A stretch of 64,000 bases of DNA from Symsagittifera roscoffensis (lineage: Eukaryota > Xenacoelomorpha > Acoela > Convolutidae), in the NCBI RefSeq assembly GCF_963678635.1, contig NC_087062.1, positions 50,296,178 to 50,360,177 of the forward strand, written 5' to 3'. Below, piece after piece: positions 24,409 through 37,755 of the stretch. The translations under genes were made by a program, and so were the position numbers. The notes under the pieces are model-generated. The model made no database searches. It was not told where the DNA came from and saw only the letters and a list, made by a program, of their open reading frames with translations. Numbering within the stretch: position 1 is the stretch's first letter; each line of letters starts with the position of its first letter.

Positions 24409-25163
24409 TAATCTATTGCATATTGAAACTCCTAACAAGTAGATTTTCGGCGAACGAAAAGAAAAACTTCACAGTTGCTGGCTAAGCGAAATTAATAACC
24501 TCTTGTTTGCCGACTGAAACAAAAGCTTCCTCGACAGTTCTAAACTATGGGGATGTAGCTCAAATGGTAGAGCGCTCGCTTTGCATGCGAGAGGTACGGG
24601 GATTGATGCCCCGGATCTCCAAAATGCAATTCTCTATTGCATATTGGAACTCCTAACAAGTAGATTTTCTGCGAACGAAAAATTAAAAACCTCTTGTTTG
24701 CCGACTGAAACAAAAGCTTCCTCGACAGTTCAAAACTATGGGGATGTAGCTCAAATGGTAGAGCGCTCGCTTTGCATGCGAGAGGTACGGGGTTTGATGC
24801 CCCGGATATCCATAATGCAGATAATCTATTGCATATTGAAACTCCTAACAAGTAGATTTTCTGCGAACGAAAAGAAAAACTTCACAGTTGCTGGCTAAGC
24901 GAAAAAAATAACCTCTTGTTTGCCGACTGAAACAAAAGCTTCCTCGACAGTTCGAAACTATGGGGATGAAGCTTAAACGGTAGAGCGCTCGCTTTGCATG
25001 CGAGAGGTACGGGGATTGATGCCCCGGATCTCCAAAAGGTAATCACTATCTGCAGATAATCTATTGCATATTGAAACTCCTAACAAGTAGATTGATGCCC
25101 CGAAGAAAAACTTCACAGAAAATCTGCAGATAGTGATAAAGGTGCAAAACTATCTGCAAAACT

Positions 25164-25200
25164 TCTGCAGATAGTGATAAAGGTAATCACTATCTGCAGA
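25164..25200. repeat. Perfect 15-bp inverted repeat (copy 3)
   Basis: Arms at 25164-25178 and 25186-25200 with loop AAAGGTA, again followed by 'taatctattgcatattg'. Confidence 0.9.
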
Positions 25201-25856
25201 TAATCTATTGCATATTGAAACTCCTAACAAGTAGATTTTCTGCGAACGAAAAGAAAAACTTCACAGTTGCTGGCTAAGCGAAATTAATAACCTCTTGTTT
25301 GCCGACTGAAACAAAAGCTTCCTCGACAGTTCTAAACTATGGGGATGTAGCTCAAATGGTAGAGCGCTCCCTTTGCATGCGAGAGGTACGGGGATTGATG
25401 CCCCGGATCTCCAAAGGTAATCACTATCTGCAGATAATCAATTGCATATTGAAACTCCTAACAAGTAGATTTTCTGCGAACGAAAAGAAAAACTTCACAG
25501 TTGCTGGCTAAGCGAAAAAAATAACCTCTTGTTTGGCGACTGAAACAAAAGCTTCCTCGACAGTTCTTAACTATGGGGATGTAGCTCAAATGGTAGAGCG
25601 CTGACTTTGCATGCGAGAGGTACGGGGATTGATGCCCCGGATCTCCAAAAGGTAATCACTATCTGCAGATAATCTATTGCATATTGAAACTCCTAACAAG
25701 TAGATTGATGCCCCGGATCTCCAAAAGGTAATCACTATCTGCAGATAATCTATTGCATATTGAAACTCCTAACAAGTAGATTTTCTGCGAACGAAAAGAA
25801 AAACTTCACAGAAATTCTGCAGATAGTGATAAAGGTGCAAAACTATCTGCAAAACT

Positions 25857-25893
25857 TCTGCAGATAGTGATAAACGTAATCACTATCTGCAGA
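25857..25893. repeat. Perfect 15-bp inverted repeat (copy 4)
   Basis: Arms at 25857-25871 and 25879-25893. The loop is AAACGTA, differing by one base from copies 1 and 3. Confidence 0.9.
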
Positions 25894-26469
25894 TAATCTA
25901 TTGCATATTGAAACTCCTAACAAGTAGATTTTCTGCGAACGAAAAGAAAACTTCACAGTTGCTGGCTAAGCGAAATTAATAACCTCTTGTTTGCCGACTG
26001 AAACAAAAATTTCCTCGACAGTTCTAAACTATGGGGATGTAGCTCAAATGGTAGAGCGCTCGCTTTGCATACGTGAGGTACGGGGATCAATGCCGCGCAT
26101 CTCCAAATCTAGGGTCACTCATCAAATGGTAATCATTATCTCCAGATAATCTATTGCATATTGAAATTCCTAACAAGTAGATTTTCTGCGAACGAAAAAA
26201 AACTTCATAGTTGCTGACTAAGCCAAAAAAATTCCGCGAGATTTGATAGACATGGGATATAGGTCGAATGGTAGAGAGCCTACTTAGCAAGCCAGAAGTA
26301 CTGGGGAGCAATACCCCGCATCTCCGAAGTTAAGGACATAGAGCAATTAATTAACTTTCTTCAGAAAACTACCTTTATTGAAGTCTTATACAAGAAACAC
26401 CTTCCAAGAAGAATTTTAACCTCTTGTTTGCCGACTGAAACAAAAGCTTCCTCGACAGTTTGTAATTAT

Positions 26470-26542
26470 GGGGATGTAGCTCAAATGGTAGAGCGCTCGC
26501 TTTGCATGCGAGAAGTACGGGGATCGATGCCCCGCATCTCCA
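26470..26542 (+). tRNA. tRNA-Ala(TGC)
   Basis: All four stems are fully paired, with G3:U70. Only the variable loop differs from the family form (AAGTA instead of AGGTA). Confidence 0.8.
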
Positions 26543-26910
26543 AAACTAGAGTCACTCATCAACTTGCAATCACGATCTCCAGATATTCTATTGCATATTG
26601 AAATTCCTAACAAGTAGATTTTCTGCGAACGAAAAGAAAAGCTTCATAGTTGCTGACTAAGCGAAAAAAAAAATCCGCGAGATTTGATAAACATGGGATG
26701 TAGGTCAAATGGTAGAGCGCACACTTAGCAAGCCAGAAAAACGGGGAGCAATACCCAGCATCTCCGAAAGTAAGGACACCGAACAATTAATTAAATTTCT
26801 TCAGAAAACTACTGAATACTGAAGTCTTATACAAGAAATACCTTCCCAGAAAAATTTTAACCTCTTGTTTGCCGACTGAAACAAAAGCTTCCTCGACAAT
26901 TTGAAATCTT

Positions 26911-26983
26911 GGGGATGTAGCTCAAATAGTAGAGCGCTCGCTTAGCATGCGAGAGTTACGGTGATCAATGCACCGCATCTCCA
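26911..26983 (+). tRNA. tRNA-Ala(AGC) with compensated T stem
   Basis: T stem CGGTG/CACCG is fully paired through T52:A62 in place of G52:C62. Acceptor, D and anticodon stems are intact. The D loop AAATAGTA has lost G18, and the variable loop is AGTTA. Confidence 0.65.
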
Positions 26984-29785
26984 AATTTAGAGCCACTCAG
27001 CAAATGGTAATCACTATCTCCATATAATTTTTTGCATATTGAAATTCCTAACAAGTGCGTTCGCATTTTCTTTTCTGCGAACGAAAAGAAAAACTTCAGA
27101 GTTGCTGACTGAGCGAAAAAAAAATTCCGAGAGATTTGATAAACATGGGATGTAGGTCGAATGGTAGAGCGCCTACTTAGCAAGCCAGAAGTACGGGGAG
27201 CAATACCCCGCATCTCCGAAGTTAAGGACATCGAGCAATTAATTAACTTTCTTCAGAAAACTACTGAATATTGAAGTCTTATACAAGAAACACCTTCCAA
27301 AAAAAATTTCGCCTCTTGTTCGCCGACTGAAGCAAAAGATTCTTCGACAGTTCTAAATCATTGGGATGTAGCTCAAATGGTAGAGCGCTCGCGTAGCAGT
27401 CGGGAGGTACGGGGTTCAATGCTACGCATCTCCAAAACTTCAGCCACTCATCAAATGGTAATCACGATCTCCAGATAATCTATTGCATATTGAAATTCCT
27501 AACAAATAGATTTTCTGCGAACAAAAAGAAAAACTTCATAGTTGCTGACTATGCGAAAAAAAATTCCGCGAGATTCTTATCAAATTCGGCGAGATTTGAT
27601 AAAACAAATTCCGCGAGATTTGTAGCTCAAATGTTAGTGCGCTCGCTTAGCATGCGAGAGGTACGGGGATCAATGCCCCGCATCTTCAAATTTAGAGCCA
27701 CTCATCAAATGTTAATCACTATCTCCACATAATCTATTGCATTTTGAAATTCCTTATAAGTAGATTTTCTGCGAACGAAAAGAAAAACTTCATAGTTGCT
27801 GGATAAGCGAAAAAAAATTCCGCGACATTTGATAAACATGGGATGTAGGTCAAATGGTAAAGCGCCCACTTATCAAGCCAGAAATACGGGAGCACTACCC
27901 CGCATCTTCAAAGTTAAGCACATCGAGTATTTAATTAACTTTCTTCAGAAAACTACTGAATATTGAAATCCCATACAAGAAATACCTTCCCAGAAAATTC
28001 ATAACCTCTTGTTTGCCGACTGAAACAAAAGCTTCCTCGACGGTTCTAAACTGTGGGGATGTAGCTCAAATGGTAAAGCGCTTGCTATGCATGCGAGAGG
28101 TACGGGGAGCGATGCCCCGGATCTTCAAAACTAGAGCCACTCATCAAAAAGGTAATCACTAACTCCATATTGAAATTCCTATCAAGTAGATTTTCTGCGA
28201 ACGAAAAAAAAACTTCATAGTTGCTGACTGAGCGAAAAAAAAATCCGCGAGATTTGATAAACAAGGGATGTAGGTCAAATGGTAGAGCGCCCACTTATCA
28301 ATCCAGAAGTACGGGGAGCAATACCCCGCATCTCCAAAGTTAAGGACATCGAGTTTTTAAATAACTTTCTTCAGAAAACTACTGAATATTGAAATCTTAT
28401 ACAAGAAATACCTTCCCAGAAAATTTATAATCTCTTGTTTGCCGACTGAAACAAAAGCTTCCTCGACAGTTTAAAATTATGGGGATGTAGCTCAAATGGT
28501 AGAGCGCCGGCTTTGCATGCGAGAGGTACGGGGATCGATGACCCGCATCTCCAAAACTAGAGCCACTCATCGAATGGTAATCACTATCTCCAGATAATCT
28601 CTTGCATATCGAAATTCCTAACAAATAGATTTTCTGCGAACGAAAAGAAAAAGTTCATAGTTGCTGACTAAGCGAAAAAAACTTCCGCGAGATTTGATAA
28701 ACATGGGATGTAGGTCAAATGGTAAAGCGCCCACTTATCAAGCCAGAAATACGGGAGCACTACCCCGCATCTCCAAAGTTAAGCACATCGTGTATTTAAT
28801 TATCTTTCTTCAGAAAACTACTGAATATTGAAATCCCATACAAGAAATACCTTCCCAGAAAATTCATAACCTCTTGTTTGCCGACTGAAACAAAAGCTTC
28901 CTCGACCGTTCTAAACTGTGGGGATGTAGCTCAAATGGTAGAGCGCTTGCTATGCATGCGAGAGGTACGGGGAGCGATGCCCCGGATCTTCAAAACTAGA
29001 GCCACTCATCAAAAAGGTGATCACTAACTCCATATTGAAATTCCTATCAAGTAGATTTTCTGCGAACGAAAAAAAAACTTCATAGTTGCTGACTGAGCGA
29101 AAAACAAATCCGCGAGATTTGATAAACATGGGATGTAGGTCAAATGGTAGAGCGCCCACTTATCAATCCAGAAGTACGGGGAGCAATACCCCGCATATCC
29201 AAAGTTAAGGACATCGAGTTTTTAAATAACTTTCTTCAGAAAACTACTGAATATTGAAATCTTATACAAGAAATACCTTCCCAGAAAATTTATAATCTCT
29301 TGTTTGCCGACTGAAACAAAAGCTTCCTCGACAGTTTAAAACTATGGGGATGTAGCTCAATTGGTAGAGCGCTGGCTTTGCATGCGAGAGGTACGGGGAT
29401 CGATGAACCGCATCTCCAAAACTAGAGCCACTCATCGAATGGTAATCACTATCTCCAGATAATCTCTTGCATATCGAAATTCCTTACAAATAGATTTTCT
29501 GCGAACGAAAAGAAAAAGTTCATAGTTGCTGACTAAGCGAAAAAAAATTCGGCGAGATTTGATAAACATGTGATGTAGGTCAAATGGTAGAGCGCCCACT
29601 TAGCAAGCCAGAAGTACGGGGAGCAAAACCCCGCATCTCCAAAGTTAAGGACATCCAGAAATTATTTAAATTTCTTCAGAAAACTACTGAATATTGAAGT
29701 CTTATACAAGAAATACTTTCCAAGAAAAATTTCAACATCTTGTTTGCCGACTGAAACAAAAGCTTCCTCGACAGTTATAAATCAT

Positions 29786-29858
29786 GGGGATGTAGCTCAA
29801 ATGGTAGAGCGCTCGCTTTGCATGCGAGAGCTACGGGGATCGATGCCCCGCATCTCCA
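29786..29858 (+). tRNA. tRNA-Ala(TGC)
   Basis: All stems are paired, variable loop AGCTA. A TGC copy behind the 'gttataaatcat' leader that usually accompanies AGC copies, which indicates exchange between subfamilies. Confidence 0.8.
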
Positions 29859-30225
29859 AAACAAGAGCCACTTATCAAATGGTAATCACTATCTCCAGAT
29901 AATCTATTGCATATTGAATTTCCTAACAAGTAGATTTTCTGCGAACGAAAAGAAAAAGTTCATAGTTGCTGACTAATCGAAAAAAACTTCCGCGAGATTT
30001 GATAAACATGGGATGTAGGTCAAATGGTAGAGCGCCCACTTAGCAAGCCAGAAGTACGGGGAGCAAAACCCCGCATCTCCAAAGTTAAGGACATCGAGCA
30101 ATTAACTAAATATCTTCAGAAAATAACTGAATATTGAAGTCTTATACAAGAAATACCTTCCAAGACAAATTTTAACCTCTTGTTTGCCGACTGAAACAAA
30201 AGCTTACTCGACCGTTATGAATCAT

Positions 30226-30298
30226 GGGGATGTAGCTCAAAAGGTAGAGCGCTCGCTTAGCATGCGAGAGGTTCGGGGATCAATGCCCCGCATCTCCA
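30226..30298 (+). tRNA. tRNA-Ala(AGC)
   Basis: All stems are paired. D loop AAAAGGTA, variable loop AGGTT, T loop ATCAATG. Confidence 0.75.
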
Positions 30299-31532
30299 AA
30301 ACTTGAGTCACTCATCAAATGGTAATCACTATCTCCAGATAATCTATTGCATATTGAAATTCCTAACAAGTAGATTTTCTGCGAACGAAAAGAAAAAGTT
30401 CATAGTTGCTGACTAATCGAAAAAAACTTCCGCGAGATTTGATAAACATGGGATGTAGGTCAAATGGAAGAGCGCCCACTTATCAAGCCAGAAGTACGGG
30501 GAGCAATACCCCGCATCTCCAAAGTTAAGGACATCGAGTTTTTAATTAATTTTCTTCAGAAAACTACTGAATATTGAAATCTTATACAAGAAATACCTTC
30601 CCAGAAATTTTATAACCTCTTGTTTGCCGACTGAAACAAAAGCTTCCCCGACAGTTGTAAATTATGGGGAGTAGCTCAAATGGTAGAACGCTCGCTTTGC
30701 ATGCGAGAAGTACGGGGATCGATGCCCCGCATCTCCAAAACTAGAGTCACTCATTAAATTGTAATCACTATCTCCAGATAATCTATTGCATATTGAAATT
30801 CCTAAGAAGTAAATTTTCTGCGAACGAAAAGAAAAAGTTCATAGTTGCTGGCTAAGCGAAAAAAAATACCGCGAGATTTGATAAACATGGGATGTAGGTC
30901 AAATGGTAGAGCGCCTACTTAGCAAGCCAGAAGTACGGGGGAGCAATACCCCGCATCTCCGAAGTTAAAGACATCGAACAATTAATTAATTTTCTTCAGA
31001 AAACTACTGAATATTGAAGTCTTATACAAGAAATACCTCTCAAGAAAAATTTTAGCCTCTTGTTTGCCGACTGAAACAAAAGCTTCCTCGACAGTTATAA
31101 ATCATTGGGATGTAGCTCAAATGGTAGAGAGCTCGCGTAGCATGCTAGAGGTACGGGGATCAATGCCCCGCATCTCCAAAACTTGCGTCACTCATTAAAT
31201 GGTAATCTCTATCTCCAGATAATCTATTGCATATTGATAGATTTTCTGCGAACGAAAAGAAAAACTTCATAGTTGCTGACTAAGCGAAAAAAAATTCCGC
31301 GAGATTTGATAAAAATGGGATGTAGGTCGAATGAAAGAGCGCCCACTTATCAAGCCAGAACTACGTGGAGCACTACCCCGCATCTCCAAAGTTAAGGTCA
31401 TCGAGTTTTTAATTAACTTTCTTCAGAAAACTACTGAATATTGAAATCTTATACAAGAAATACCTTCCCAGAAAATTTATAACCTCTTGTTTGCCGACTG
31501 AAACAAAAGCTTCCTCGACAGTTATAAATCAT

Positions 31533-31605
31533 GGGGATGTAGCTCAAATGGTAGAGCGCTCGCTTAGCATGCGAGAGGTACGGGGATCAATGCCCCGCAT
31601 CTCCA
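31533..31605 (+). tRNA. tRNA-Ala(AGC), consensus copy
   Basis: GGGGATG/CATCTCC, GCTC/GAGC, CTCGC/GCGAG and CGGGG/CCCCG are all perfect, loop TTAGCAT. A34 would be expected to become inosine in a functional eukaryotic tRNA-Ala. No 3' CCA is encoded, as usual in eukaryotes. Confidence 0.85.
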
Positions 31606-32856
31606 AAATTTGAGTCACTCATCAAATGGTAATCACTATCTCCAGATAATCTATTGCATATTGAAATTCCTAACAAGAAGATTTTCTGCGAACGAAAAGA
31701 AAAACTTCATAGTTGCTGACTAAGCGAAAAAAAATTCCGCGAGATTTGATAAACATGGGATGTATGTCAAATGGTAGAGCGCCTACTTAGAAAGTCACAA
31801 GAACGGGGGAGCAATACCCCGCATCTCCGAAGTTAAAGACATCGAACAATTAATTAACTTTCTTCAGAAAACTACTGAATATTGAAGTCTTATACAAGAA
31901 ATACCTTTCAAGAAAAAAAAATAGCCTCTTGTTTGCCGACTGAAACAAAAGCTTCCTCGACAGTTATAAATCATGGGGATGTAGCTCAAATGGTAGAGCG
32001 CTCGCTTAGCATGCGAGATGTACGAGGATCAATGCCCCGCATCTCCAAAACTTGAGTCACTCATCAAATGGTAATCACTTTCTCCAGATAATCCATTGCA
32101 TATTGAAATTCCTAACAAGAAGATTTTCTGCGAACGAAAAGAAAAACTTCATAGTTGCTGACTAAGCGAAAAAAAATTCCGCGAGATTTGATAAACATGG
32201 GATGTATGTCAAATGGTAGAGCGCCTACTTAGAAAGCCACAAGAACGGGGGAGCAATACCCCGCATCTCCGAAGTTAAAGACATCGAACAATTAATTAAC
32301 TTTCTTCAGAAAACTACTGAATATCGAAGTCTTATACAAGAAATACCTTTCAAGAAAAAAAAATAGCCTCTTGTTTGCCGACTGAAACAAAAGCTTCCTC
32401 GACAGTTATAAATCATGGGGATGTAGCTCAAATGGTAGAGCGCTCGCTTAGCATGCGAGAGGTACGAGGATCAATGCCCCGCATCTCCAAAACTTGAGTC
32501 ACTCATCAAATGGTAATCACTTTCTCCAGATAATCCATTGCATATTGAAATTCCTAACAAGAAGATTTTCTGCGAACGAAAAGAAAAACTTCATAGTTGC
32601 TGACTAAGCGAAAAAAAATTCCGCGAGATTTGATAAACATGGGATGTAGGGCAAATAGAAGAGCGCCCACTTATCAAGCCAGAAGTACGTGGAGCAATAC
32701 CCCGCATCTCCAAAGTTAAGGTCATCGGGTTTTTAATTAACTTTCTTCAGAAAACTACTGAATATTGAAATCTTATACAAGAAATACCGTCCCAGAAAAT
32801 TTATAACCTCTTTTTTGCCGACTGAAACAAAAGCTTCCTCGACAGTTATAAATCAT

Positions 32857-32929
32857 GGGGATGTAGCTCAAATGGTAGAGCGCTCGCTTAGCATGCGAGA
32901 GGTACGGGGATCAATGCCCCGCATCTCCA
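32857..32929 (+). tRNA. tRNA-Ala(AGC), consensus copy
   Basis: Identical in its stems and loops to the 31533 copy. The trailer reads 'aaacttgagtcactc'. Confidence 0.85.
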
Positions 32930-34175
32930 AAACTTGAGTCACTCAGCAAATGGTAATCACTATCTCCAGATAATCTATTGCATATTGAAATTCCTAACAA
33001 GAAGATTTTCTGCGAACGAAAAGAAAAATTTCATAGTTGCTGACTAAGCGAAAAAAAATTCCGCGAGATTTGATAAACATGGGATGCAGGTCAAATGGAA
33101 GAGCGCCCACTTATCAAGCCAGAAGTACGGGGAGCAATACCCCATATCTTCGAAATTAAGGACATCGAGCAATTAATTAACCTTTTTCAGAAAGCTACTG
33201 AATATTGAAGTCTTATACAAGAAATACCTTCCATGAAAAATTTTAACCTCTAGTTTGCCGACTGAAACAAACGCTTCCTCGACAGTTATCAATCATGGGG
33301 ACGTAGCTCAAATGGTAGAGAGCTCGCTTAGCATTCTAGAGGTAAGGGGATCAATGCCCCGCATCTCCAAAACTTGAGTCACTCATCAAATGGTAATCTC
33401 TATCTCCAGATAATCTATTGCATATTGAAATTCCTAACAAGTAGATTTTCTGCGAACGAAAAGAAAACTTCATAGTTGCTGACTAAGCGAAAAAAAATTC
33501 CGCGAGATTTGATAAAAATGGGATGTAGGTCAAATGGAAGAGCGCCCACTTATCAAGCCAGAATCACGTGGAGCAATACCCCGCATCTCCAAAGTTAAGG
33601 TCATCGAGTTTTTAATTAACTTTCTTCAGAAAACTACTGAATATTGAAATCTTATACAAGAAATACCTTCCCAGAAAATTTATAACCTCTTGTTTGCCGA
33701 CTGAAACAAAAGCTTCCTCGACAGTTAAAAATCATGGGGATGTAGCTCAAATGGTAGAGCGCTCGCTTAGCATGCTAGAGGTACGGGGAGCAATGCTCCG
33801 CATCTCCAAAACTTGAGTCACTCATCAAATGGTAATCACTATCGCCAGATAATCTATTGCATATTGAAATTCCTAACATGAAGATTTTCTGCGAACGAAA
33901 AGAAAAACTTCATAGTTGCTGACTAAGCGAAAAAAAATTCCGCGAGATTTGATAAACATGGGATGTAGGTCAAAATGAAGAGCGCCCACTTATCAAGCCA
34001 GAAGTACGGGGAGCAATACCCCGCATCTCCAAAGTTAACGACATCAAGTTTTTAATAAATTTTCTTCAGAAAACTACTGAATATTGAAATCTTATACAAG
34101 AAATACCTTCCTAGAAAATTTATAACCTCTTGTTTGCCGACTGAAATAAAAACTTCCTCGACAGTTCTAAACTAT

Positions 34176-34248
34176 GGGGATGTAGCTCAAATGGTAGAGC
34201 GCTCGCTTAGCATGCGAGAGGTACGGGGATCAATGCCCCGCATCTCCA
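34176..34248 (+). tRNA. tRNA-Ala(AGC), consensus copy
   Basis: Perfect stems. Here the AGC body sits behind the 'gttctaaactat' leader typical of TGC copies. Duplicated 879 bp downstream at 35055. Confidence 0.85.
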
Positions 34249-35054
34249 AAACTTGAGTCACTCATCAAATGGTAATCACTATCTCCAGATAATCTATTGC
34301 ATATTGAAAATCCTAACAAGAAGATTTTCTGCGAACGAAAAGAAAACTTCATAGTTGCTGACTAAGCGAAAAAAATTTCCGCGAGATTTGATAAAAATGG
34401 GATGTAGGTCAAATGGAAGAGCGCCCACTTATCAAGCCAGAAGTACGGGGAGCAATACCCCATATCTCCGAAATTAAGGACATCGAGCAATTAATTAACC
34501 TTTTTCAGAAAACTACTGAATATTGAAGTCTTATACAAGAAATACCTTCCATGAAAAATTTTAACCTCTTGTTTGCCGACTGAAACAAAAGCTTCCTCGA
34601 CAGTTATCAATCATGGGGATGTAGCTCAAATAGTAGAGCGCTCGCTTAGCATGCGAGGGGTACGGGGATCAATGCCCCCCGTCTCCAAATCTAGAGTCAC
34701 TCATCAAATGGTAATCACTATCTCCAGATAATGTATTGCATATTGAAATTCCTAACAAGTAGATTTTCTGCGAACGAAATGAAAAACTTCATAGTTGCTG
34801 ACTAAGCGAAAAAAAATTCCGCGAGATTTGAAAAACTTGGGATGTAGTTCAAATGGTAGAGCGCCCACTTATCAAGCCAGAAGTACGGGGAGCAATACCC
34901 CGCATCTCCAAAGTTAACGACATCAAGTTTTTAATAAATTTTCTTCAGAAAACTACTGAATATTGAAATCTTATACAAGAATTACCTTCCCAGAAAATTT
35001 ATAACCTCTTGTTTGCCGACTGAAATAAAAACTTCCTCGACAGTTCTAAACTAT

Positions 35055-35127
35055 GGGGATGTAGCTCAAATGGTAGAGCGCTCGCTTAGCATGCGAGAGG
35101 TACGGGGATCAATGCCCCGCATCTCCA
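35055..35127 (+). tRNA. tRNA-Ala(AGC), consensus copy
   Basis: Duplicate of the 34176 copy within the 879-bp segmental duplication. All stems are paired. Confidence 0.85.
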
Positions 35128-35933
35128 AAACTTGAGTCACTCATCAAATGCTAATCACTATCTCCAGATAATCTATTGCATATTGAAATTCCTAACAAGA
35201 AGATTTTCTGCGAACGAAAAGAAAACTTCATAGTTGCTGACTAAGCGAAAAAAAATTCCGCGAGATTTGATAAAAATGGGATGTAGGTCAAATGGAAGAG
35301 CGCAAACTTATCAAGCCAGAAGTACGGGGAGCAATACCCCATATCTCCGAAATTAAGGACATCGAGCAATTAATTAACCTTTTTCAGAAAACTACTGAAT
35401 ATTGAAGTCTTATACAAGAAATACCTTCCATGAAAAATTTTAACCTCTTGTTTGCCGACTGAAACAAAAGCTTCCTCGACAGTTATCAATCATGGGGATG
35501 TAGCTCAAATAGTAGAGCGCTCGCTTAGCATGCGAGGGGTACGGGGATCAATGCCCCCCGTCTCCAAATCTAGAGTCACTCATCAAATGGTAATCACTAT
35601 CTCCAGATAATGTATTGCATATTGAAATTCCTAACAAGTAGATTTTCTGCGAACGAAATGAAAAACTTCATAGTTGCTGACTAAGCGAAAAAAAATTCCG
35701 CGAGATTTGAAAAACTTGGGATGTAGTTCAAATGGTAGAGCGCCCACTTATCAAGCCAGAAGTACGGGGAGCAATACCCCGCATCTCCAAAGTTAAGGAC
35801 ATCAAGTTTTTAATAAATTTTCTTCAGAAAACTACTGAATATTGAAATCTTATACAAGAAATACCTTCCCAGAAAATTTATAACCTCTTGTTTGCCGACT
35901 GAAATAAAAGCTTCCTCGACAGTTCTAAACTAT

Positions 35934-36006
35934 GGGGATGTAGCTCAAATGGTAGAGCGCTCGCTTTGCATGCGAGAGGTACGGGGATCGATGCCCCGCA
36001 TCTCCA
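35934..36006 (+). tRNA. tRNA-Ala(TGC), consensus copy
   Basis: All stems are perfect. D loop AAATGGTA, loop TTTGCAT, T loop ATCGATG. Confidence 0.85.
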
Positions 36007-37682
36007 AAACTAGAGCCATTCATCATATGGTAATCACTATCTGCAGATAATCTGTGGCATATTGAAATTCCTAACAAGTAGATTTTCTGCGAACGAAAAA
36101 AACTTCATAGTTGCTGACTAAGCGAAAAAAAATTCCGCGAGATTTGAAAACCATGGGATGTAGGTCAAATGGTAGAGCGCCCACTTATCAAGCCAGAAGT
36201 ACGGGGAGCAATAACCCGCATCTCCAAAGTTAAGGACATCGAGTTTTTAATTAATTTTCTTCAGAAAACTACTAAATATTGAAATCTTATACAAGAAATA
36301 CCTTCCCAGAAAATTTATAACCTCTTGTTTGCCGACTGAAACAAAAGCTTCCTCGACAGTTCTATATTATGGGGATGTAGCTCAAATAGTAGAGATCTCG
36401 CTTTGCATGCGAGAGGTACAGGGGAGCGATGCCCCGCATCTCCAAAACTAGAGCCACTCATCAAATGGTAATCACTATCTGCAGATAATCTATTGCATAT
36501 TGAAATTCCTAACAAGTAGATTTTCTGCGAACGAAAAAAAAACTTCATAGTTGCTGACTAAGCGAAAAAAAATTCCGCGAGATTTGAAAACCATGGGATG
36601 TAGGTCAAATGGTAGAGCGCCCACTTATCAAGCCAGAAGTACGGGGAGCAATACCCCGCATCTCCAAAGTTAAGGACATCGAGTTTTTAATTAATTTTCT
36701 TCGGAAAACTACTGAATATTGAAATCAGTTACAAGAAATACCTTCCCAGAAAATTTATAACCTCTTGTTTGCCGACTGAAATAAAAGCTTCCTCGACAGT
36801 TCTAAACTATGGGACGTAGCTCAAATGGTAGAGCGCTCGCTTTGCTTGCGAGAGGTACGGGGATCGATGCCCCGCATCTCCAAAACTAGAGCCACTCACC
36901 AAATGGTAATCACTATCTGCAGATAATCTATTGCATATTGAAATTCCTAACAAGTAGATTTTCTGCGAACATAAAAAAACTTCATAGTTGCTGACTAAGC
37001 GAAAAAAATTCCGCGAGATTTGATAAACATGGAATGTAGGTCAAATGGTAGAGCGCCTTCTTAGCAAGCCAGAAATACGGGGAGCAATACCCCGCATCTC
37101 CGAAGTTAAGGACATCGAGTTTTTAATTAATTTTCTTCGGAAAACTACTGAATATTGAAATCAGTTACAAGAAATACCTTCCCAGAAAATTTATAACCTC
37201 TTGTTTGCCGACTGAAATAAAAGCTTCCTCGACAGTTCTAAACTATGGGACGTAGCTCAAATGGTAGAGCGCTCGCTTTGCTTGCGAGAGGTACGGGGAT
37301 CGATGCCCCGCATCTCCAAAACTAGAGCCACTCACCAAATGGTAATCACTATCTGCAGATAATCTATTGCATATTGAAATTCCTAACAAGTAGATTTTCT
37401 GCGAACATAAAAAAACTTCATAGTTGCTGACTAAGCGAAAAAAATTCCGCGAGATTTGATAAACATGGAATGTAGGTCAAATGGTAGAGCGCCTTCTTAG
37501 CAAGCCAGAAATACGGGGAGCAATACCCCGCATCTCCGAAGTTAAGGACATCGAGCAATTATTTAACTTTCTTCAGAAAACTACTGAATATTGAAGTCTT
37601 ATACAAAAAATACCTTCCAAGAAAAATTTTAACCTCTTGTTTGCCGACTGAAACAAAAGCTTCCTCGACAGTTGTAAATCAT

Positions 37683-37755
37683 GGGGATGTAGCTCAAATG
37701 GTAGAGCGCTCGCTTAGCATGCGAGAGGTACGGGGATTAATGCCCCGCATCTCCA
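37683..37755 (+). tRNA. tRNA-Ala(AGC), T-loop variant
   Basis: All stems are paired, but the T loop is ATTAATG. The C56 that contacts G19 is lost, so the tertiary fold and box B are weakened. Confidence 0.6.

Larger units (their letters stand above)
23281..25990 (+). repeat. Rearranged, palindrome-rich block of the array
   Basis: The regular period breaks down here. Units are truncated and fused at 'aaggtaatcactatctgcag', module 2 is missing over most of the block, and the body of a module 1 beginning at 23282 is deleted. Module 1-like copies remain, starting at 23458, 24170, 24549, 24740, 25341 and nearby; most have T loop ATTGATG and 3' acceptor GATCTCC, so none looks intact. Four copies of a 'tctgcagatagtgat' inverted repeat are embedded (separate entries). 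Confidence 0.8.
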
